From an uncultured Clostridia bacterium (GTDB taxonomy: Bacteria > Bacillota > Clostridia > Oscillospirales > Acutalibacteraceae), in the NCBI GenBank assembly GCA_937892115.1, contig CALAUI010000024.1, positions 62,001-126,000 of the forward strand: a stretch of 64,000 bases of DNA. The letters run 5' to 3'. This document shows positions 59,986 through 64,000 of the stretch, piece after piece (positions within the stretch are counted from its first letter, which is position 1; each line of letters opens with the position of its first letter). Both the position numbers and the translations under genes were made by a program. The notes under the pieces were generated by a model. It searched no databases and had not been told where the DNA came from. It was given only the letters and a program-made list of their open reading frames with translations.

Positions 59986-60702
59986 ATGGTTAAAGTGCAA
60001 AACCTTGTAAAAGAGTATCCTGCCTTCCGGCTCGACAACGTGTCGTTCAGTCTGGAAAGCGGAAAAATAACCGGCTTCATCGGCAGAAACGGTGCAGGAA
60101 AAACCACTACCATTAAATCAATGCTTAACCTCGTTCATCCCGATTCGGGTGAAATATATTATTTCGGCAAACCACTCAATGGAAACGAGAGCGAAATCAA
60201 GGGGCGTATCGGATATTCCACGGGTACCGTAAACTGGTATCCCCGCAAAAAAATACGGGATATCGTTGCGACCGAAAAGCTCTTTTACAAGAACTGGGAT
60301 GAAGAGGCATACCGCAAATACCTCTCACTCTTCAAGCTTGACGAAAGCAAGACTCCTCTTGAGCTTTCCGAAGGCATGAAGGTAAAATGTAATCTGCTGC
60401 TTGCTCTGTCTCACAAGGCGGAGCTGCTGATACTGGATGAGCCCACAAGCGGGCTTGACCCATTCTCAAGAGATGAACTGCTTGACGTATTCACCTCCCT
60501 TAAAAATCAAGGCGTTTCCGTATTCTTCTCAACACACATTATTTCGGATATAGAAAAATGCGCAGATGATATAATCTATATTTCGGAGGGCAGGATTGCC
60601 GCAGCAATGCCGAAAAATGAATTTATGAGCAGCTTCTCAAACGAGGGCGAATCCCTTGAAGAAACCTTCCTGCGACTTGAAAGGGGGGTACGCAATGGTT
60701 AA
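59986..60702 (+). CDS. ABC transporter ATP-binding protein (second)
   Basis: 238 aa. Walker A GRNGAGKTTTIKS, degenerate signature LSEGMKVKCNLLLAL (LSGGQ replaced by LSEGM), Walker B LLILDEPTSGLDP, H-loop FSTHIISDIEKC. Typical of the YtrB/BcrA-like group. Its ATG is preceded by ACGGAGG. Overlaps the following permease gene by 8 bases. Confidence 0.92.
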   Translation: MVKVQNLVKEYPAFRLDNVSFSLESGKITGFIGRNGAGKTTTIKSMLNLVHPDSGEIYYFGKPLNGNESEIKGRIGYSTGTVNWYPRKKIRDIVATEKLFYKNWDEEAYRKYLSLFKLDESKTPLELSEGMKVKCNLLLALSHKAELLILDEPTSGLDPFSRDELLDVFTSLKNQGVSVFFSTHIISDIEKCADDIIYISEGRIAAAMPKNEFMSSFSNEGESLEETFLRLERGVRNG

Positions 60703-61348
60703 CCTGCTGAAAAAAGAAATCAAGCTGAGCTCTTCCGTACTTTCCTTTCTTTTCATTGCATTCGGTCTGATGTTCTTCATCCCCGGCTACCCCGTTCTCT
60801 GCGGCGCATTCTTTGTAACGCTGGGTATATTCCAGAGCTTCCAGTATGCAAGGGAAGCGAATGATATCGTCTTTTCCGCATTGCTCCCCATCGCAAAGAC
60901 GGACGTGGTAAAAGGCAAATTCCTCTTTTCCTGTTTTATTGAGCTTTGCTCCTTTGCGGTAATGGCGGCGGCAACGGCAGTAAGAATGACTCTGCTTGCG
61001 GATGCAAAGCCATACGTAAATAATGCCATGATGAACGCAAATCTCTTTGCTCTCGGATGTGCGCTTGTAATATTCGGCCTATTCAATCTTATATTCCTGA
61101 ACGGATTTTTCAAAACCGCCTACAAATTCGGAAAACCCTTTGTGACGCATATCATCGTCACCTTTGTCTTCATTTTTATCTGTGAAGCTCTGCATCATAT
61201 TCCTCCCCTCAAAGCCGTAAATTCCTTCGGATCTGAAAATATCGGCTTACAGCTCATTCTGCTGGCGGCGGGAGCATTATGCAGCATCATACTGACGGCT
61301 GTCGCATATAAATCCGCCTGTAAACGCTTTGAAAAAACAGATCTGTAA
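60695..61348 (+). CDS. ABC-2 type permease (second)
   Basis: 217 aa, about six hydrophobic helices (SSVLSFLFIAFGLMFFIPGYPVLCGAFFVTLG, FVMAAATAVRM region, IIVTFVFIFICEA, LQLILLAAGALCSIILTAVAY). Contains ARE-NDIVFSALLPIAKTDVVKGKF, a typical coupling loop of ABC_2 subunits. ATG at 60695 sits behind GGGGGG within the end of the upstream gene. Partner of the second ATPase; together a YtrBC-like pair. Confidence 0.85.
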   Translation: MVNLLKKEIKLSSSVLSFLFIAFGLMFFIPGYPVLCGAFFVTLGIFQSFQYAREANDIVFSALLPIAKTDVVKGKFLFSCFIELCSFAVMAAATAVRMTLLADAKPYVNNAMMNANLFALGCALVIFGLFNLIFLNGFFKTAYKFGKPFVTHIIVTFVFIFICEALHHIPPLKAVNSFGSENIGLQLILLAAGALCSIILTAVAYKSACKRFEKTDL

Positions 61349-61358
61349 AATTAAACCG

Positions 61359-61386
61359 ACCGCAGACAGAAATGTCTGCGGTTTTT
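61359..61386 (+). terminator. Rho-independent terminator of the TetR-ABC operon
   Basis: Perfect 10-bp stem ACCGCAGACA / TGTCTGCGGT with GAAA loop, then TTTTT. Confidence 0.85.
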
Positions 61387-61402
61387 GATTGTAAACAGAG
61401 TT

Positions 61403-61649
61403 GCAGACGGCTGATGTAAATACGGATTATGGCTTTCTACAGTCACATTTTGTCATAGAATAGCCGGATACAAGGCGACCGAATGAGGAATATTTGAATA
61501 TTCCGATTGAGGGCAACGAAGCAGACGGCTGCCGTAAATACGGATTATGGTTTTTTTCAGTCACATTTTGTCATAGAGTGGCCGGATGCAAGGCGACCGA
61601 ATGAGGAATATTTGAATATTCCGATTGAGGGCAACGAAGCAGACGGCTG
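61403..61649. repeat. 118-bp tandem direct repeat, two copies plus a stub
   Basis: Copy 1 61403-61520, copy 2 61521-61638, and a third start GCAGACGGCTG at 61639-61649. The copies differ at about 8 positions (about 93 % identity by eye). Each contains a 8-bp palindrome GGAATATT-TG-AATATTCC and the phrase GCGACCGAATGAGG. It fills the gap between two terminators (61359-61386 and 61673-61704) and has no trustworthy ORF. Confidence 0.85.
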
Positions 61650-61672
61650 CTATATGGCAAAATTGACGTAAA

Positions 61673-61704
61673 AAAAAGGAAAACCGCGCTCATAGAGCGC
61701 GGTT
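61673..61704 (-). terminator. Rho-independent terminator of the small XRE gene
   Basis: 9-bp stem AACCGCGCT / AGCGCGGTT (61682-61704), loop CATAG, followed on the minus strand by TTCCTTTTTTTT. Confidence 0.85.
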
Positions 61705-61745
61705 CCTTAGAGGAGTTGTATATAGAGGGGGAGTAGTTGTCTGCC

Positions 61746-61994
61746 TTAATCCTCGACGCCGAGGAGTTTGTTGAGGCTCAAACCGAGAACCTCTGAAAAT
61801 GCCTTGAGCTCGTAATCGTTGACTCCGCGGATCTGACCTTCAATCTTGGAAAGTCCGGAAGCATTGATTTCGATGCCCCTCATCTGAAGCTGTGTAAGAA
61901 GCTCGCATTGCTTCATACTGATTTCCTTACGTCTTGCTTCAATCTTGCGACCTACGATGTTTTTATCGCCGATCTCTTGTTTTCTTATTCTCAT
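61746..61994 (-). CDS. Small XRE-type HTH protein
   Basis: 82 aa. HTH of the lambda-repressor fold: NIVGRKIEARRKEISMKQCELLTQL then INASGLSKIEGQIRGVNDYELKAFSEVLGLSLNKLLGVE. Truncated to a single DNA-binding domain, so it may act as a dimer. ATG at 61994 has AAAGGAAAG upstream; a longer frame to 62102 would include basic residues and its own promoter. Promoter TTGCAA-17-TAATAT upstream. Target unknown. Confidence 0.8.
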   Translation of the reverse strand: MRIRKQEIGDKNIVGRKIEARRKEISMKQCELLTQLQMRGIEINASGLSKIEGQIRGVNDYELKAFSEVLGLSLNKLLGVED

Positions 61995-62080
61995 TTCTTT
62001 CTTTCCTTTTCGATGTCGGCGTGCCCGGTAAATTACCTGAAATGCACATTTTTTCCCCCAACGACATCGTTTCTGCCTGT

Positions 62081-62109
62081 ATATTAGCATACTAAAGTAC
62101 AATTTGCAA
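62081..62109 (-). promoter_or_regulatory. Sigma-A-like promoter of the small XRE gene
   Basis: -35 TTGCAA (62109-62104), 17-bp spacer, -10 TAATAT (62086-62081); leader about 80 bases. Confidence 0.5.
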
Positions 62110-62177
62110 GTGTTTTTTTAAGAAAATTGCAAAAAATTACAATTTGTTCACAATTATTAACATTTACGGGTATAATA

Positions 62178-62206
62178 TTGAAAAAAGCACGCACATAATA
62201 TATAAT
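62178..62206 (+). promoter_or_regulatory. Sigma-A-like promoter of pncB
   Basis: -35 TTGAAA (62178-62183), 17-bp spacer, -10 TATAAT (62201-62206). Confidence 0.7.
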
Positions 62207-62237
62207 AAAATGATTATTCTTTATCGGAGGATTCAGT

Positions 62238-63689
62238 ATGTACGAATTTGACATCAAAAGAAATCTTACAATGCTTACCGATTTTTACGAAATAACCATG
62301 GCAAACGGTTACTTCAAGAGTGAATACAAGGATACCATTGCCTACTTTGATATGTTTTTCAGAACGATTCCCGACAACGGCGGTTATGTAATCATGGCGG
62401 GCGTAGAACAGCTTGTAAGCTATCTGCGTAATCTTCACTTTACTCCCGACGATATCGAGTATCTGCGTCACAAGGGCTTCGGGGATGAATTCCTCAGCTA
62501 CCTCGCTTCCTTCAAATTCAAATGCGATATATGGGCAGTCCCCGAGGGTACACCCGTTTTCCCCGGTGAACCGATAGTCAAGGTAAGAGGTCCCGTTATC
62601 CAGGCACAGCTTATTGAAACGATGGTGCTTCTGTGCATTAACCATCAGAGTCTTATCGCAACGAAAGCCAACAGAGTATGCAGAGCCGCTCAGGGCAGAG
62701 CCGTAATGGAATTCGGCTCCCGCAGAGCGCAGGGCTTTGACGGTGCGATTTACGGTGCCCGTGCCGCATATATCGGCGGCTGTGTCGGTACTGCCTGCAC
62801 AATCAGCGACGAGGCATTCGGCACTCCCGCTCTCGGCACGATGGCGCATTCATGGATTCAGCTCTTTGATACCGAATACGACGCATTCAGGGCGTATGCG
62901 GAGGAATATCCCGATGCCTGCACCCTGCTTGTTGATACCTACAACGTACTCAAGAGCGGTGTACCCAATGCAATCAAGGTGTTTGACGAGGTACTCAAGC
63001 CGCTCGGCAAGCGTCCCAAGGGAATAAGAATAGACAGCGGTGATATCACCTATCTTTCGCGTAAAGCAAGGAAGATGCTTGACGAAACAGGTTATCCCGA
63101 CTGCACAATCTGCGCTTCAAATTCACTTGACGAATATATCATCAGGGATATGCTCCTCCAGGGCGCAAAGGTTGACTCCTTCGGCGTAGGCGAACGCCTC
63201 ATCACCTCGTCGTCAAGTCCCGTTCTCGGCGGTGTCTATAAGCTGGTTGCGGTTGAAAAAGACGGTGAAACGATACCAAAAATCAAAATCAGCGAAAACG
63301 TTCAGAAAATCACCACTCCCGGAAACAAAAAGCTTTACAGATTCTATGATAAATCCTCCGGCAAAGCACTTGCCGACCTTGTTGCTTTCAATAACGAAAC
63401 AATAGATCCCGATGCTCCCTACGTTCTCTTTGATCCCGATTACACCTGGAAAAAGAAAATCATTACGGACTTTGAGGTAAGAGACCTGCTTGAGCCCCTT
63501 TTCGTCGGCGGCAAGTGTGTCTTTGAAGAAAAAGACATCAAGGATATCAGAAAATACTGTGCCGGTCAGATTGACACTCTCTGGGACGAAGTGCTCAGAT
63601 TTGAAAATCCTCACAACTACTACGTTGACCTTTCTCAGAAGGTATGGGATAAAAAGCATCAGCTTATTGAAGAAAACAGAGGTTATTGA
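62238..63689 (+). CDS. pncB: Nicotinate phosphoribosyltransferase
   Basis: 483 aa. Salvages nicotinate into NAD. Family markers: MLTDFYEITMANGYF opening, FRTIPDNGGYVIMAGVEQLVSYL, EFGSRRAQGFDGA (active-site region), GIRIDSGDITYLSRKAR, and FGVGERLITSSSSPVLGGVYKLV. Length fits the Firmicutes/plant-like PncB. Ribosome site CGGAGGA precedes the ATG. Followed by an overlapping downstream gene (TGATG). Confidence 0.95.
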   Translation: MYEFDIKRNLTMLTDFYEITMANGYFKSEYKDTIAYFDMFFRTIPDNGGYVIMAGVEQLVSYLRNLHFTPDDIEYLRHKGFGDEFLSYLASFKFKCDIWAVPEGTPVFPGEPIVKVRGPVIQAQLIETMVLLCINHQSLIATKANRVCRAAQGRAVMEFGSRRAQGFDGAIYGARAAYIGGCVGTACTISDEAFGTPALGTMAHSWIQLFDTEYDAFRAYAEEYPDACTLLVDTYNVLKSGVPNAIKVFDEVLKPLGKRPKGIRIDSGDITYLSRKARKMLDETGYPDCTICASNSLDEYIIRDMLLQGAKVDSFGVGERLITSSSSPVLGGVYKLVAVEKDGETIPKIKISENVQKITTPGNKKLYRFYDKSSGKALADLVAFNNETIDPDAPYVLFDPDYTWKKKIITDFEVRDLLEPLFVGGKCVFEEKDIKDIRKYCAGQIDTLWDEVLRFENPHNYYVDLSQKVWDKKHQLIEENRGY

Positions 63690-64000
63690 TGATTACTTAC
63701 AGTATATGGGGCAAGGTAAGGCAAATCCTCGCCAAAAGCGGCATTGCCTGCGAGGAGCTGCTGTGGAAAATAAGCGGCGGCAAAGCACCCGAAGCGCTCT
63801 TTTCCGAAAGAGCTAATCCTGAAAAAATAAATACGTCCGTCAAAGTGCTGAGAAGTGACAGCTATTCAACGGACATTGCAAAATTTGACAAAGACGGAAA
63901 TATTTCCGATGAGGATTTCGTTATACTCACAAGCACGGATTTCCATCTTGACGAGGACCCGGATCTCAACGCAAAAACAATCGGAAATTTCGTCAGACAG
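63689..64000 (+). CDS. Probable metallophosphoesterase, N-terminal part (cut by window end)
   Basis: 104 codons visible, open to the window end. Starts MITYSIWGKVRQILAKSG; near the end comes VILTSTDFHLDEDPDL, where DFH fits the first D-x-H metal motif of calcineurin-like phosphoesterases, as in integral membrane forms with an upstream helix. Only one motif is in view, so the assignment is tentative. Start overlaps the pncB stop (TGATG), so it is co-translated. Confidence 0.4.
   Translation, partial: MITYSIWGKVRQILAKSGIACEELLWKISGGKAPEALFSERANPEKINTSVKVLRSDSYSTDIAKFDKDGNISDEDFVILTSTDFHLDEDPDLNAKTIGNFVRQ

Noticed and set aside
61403..61649. CRISPR-like or rRNA-spacer repeat
   Set aside because: Period is 118 with no unique spacers and no cas genes, so it is a plain tandem duplication.

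Overview
The window looks like chromosomal DNA of a low-to-mid G+C Firmicute, most probably an uncultured gut Clostridia member near Ruminococcaceae/Oscillospiraceae. Reasons: strong AGGAGG-type ribosome sites, GTG/TTG starts, many sigma-A promoters with 17-bp spacing, group II ECF transport genes with QueT, Mini-RNase III, a Gram-positive rpsF-ssb-rpsR order, and lipobox-type lipoproteins. The taxonomy is inference; no rRNA or tRNA gene was seen.

Layout. 0-7.9 kb (minus): one tight run, DUF512 radical-SAM protein - der - ruvC - ruvA - ruvB - methyltransferase - ecfA1 - ecfA2 - ecfT (cut by the window edge). 8-10.7 kb (plus): rsmD - coaD - coiled-coil protein - HAD phosphatase. 10.7-15.8 kb (minus): queT with a structured, preQ1-riboswitch-like leader, then yebC, obgE-mrnC and uvrC, each unit with its own promoter. 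16-18.8 kb (plus): acyl-CoA synthetase, then rpsF-ssb-rpsR. 18.9-23.8 kb (minus): polar amino acid ABC transporter, and an HD protein - Gfo/Idh - RluA unit. 23.9-30.4 kb (plus): metallophosphatase, TrkA/TrkH potassium uptake, two-subunit aconitase X, GNAT-like membrane protein. 30.4-33.6 kb (minus): hom - lysC - orphan LytTR regulator. 33.7-38.6 kb (plus): AI-2E family protein, EF-G-like GTPase, solitary trpB. 38.7-41 kb (minus): cytidylate-kinase-like protein - membrane protein - lipoprotein. 41.2-50.5 kb: PHP protein, a sugar/polyol-type operon of two Gfo/Idh dehydrogenases and two TIM-barrel isomerases, cysK, another Gfo/Idh protein and rlmD.

50.5-55.4 kb is an accessory-looking island, visibly more A+T rich than its flanks. 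It holds a small HTH protein divergent from a minimal Ser/Thr kinase (27 bp between starts, with candidate promoters inside each other's genes), an XRE repressor divergent from a membrane zinc-ribbon protein with a palindrome in the intervening promoter, and two further small zinc-ribbon membrane paralogues. A 637-bp gene-free stretch with four strong hairpins follows. 55.4-61.4 kb: CstA peptide/pyruvate-type carrier, then a TetR-controlled operon of two ABC ATPases and two permeases, with three tandem 14-bp operator-like repeats at its promoter. 61.4-64 kb: a 118-bp tandem repeat, a small XRE protein, nicotinate phosphoribosyltransferase and the start of a probable metallophosphoesterase.

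How parts fit: the EcfA1-A2-T module is the usual shared energizer for S-components such as QueT. The best candidates for poorly described biology are the kinase/HTH/zinc-ribbon island, the queT leader, the triple TetR operator, and the repeat or structured elements near 42.0-42.2, 54.8-55.1 and 61.4-61.65 kb. No CRISPR array, transposase, integrase or prophage was found.
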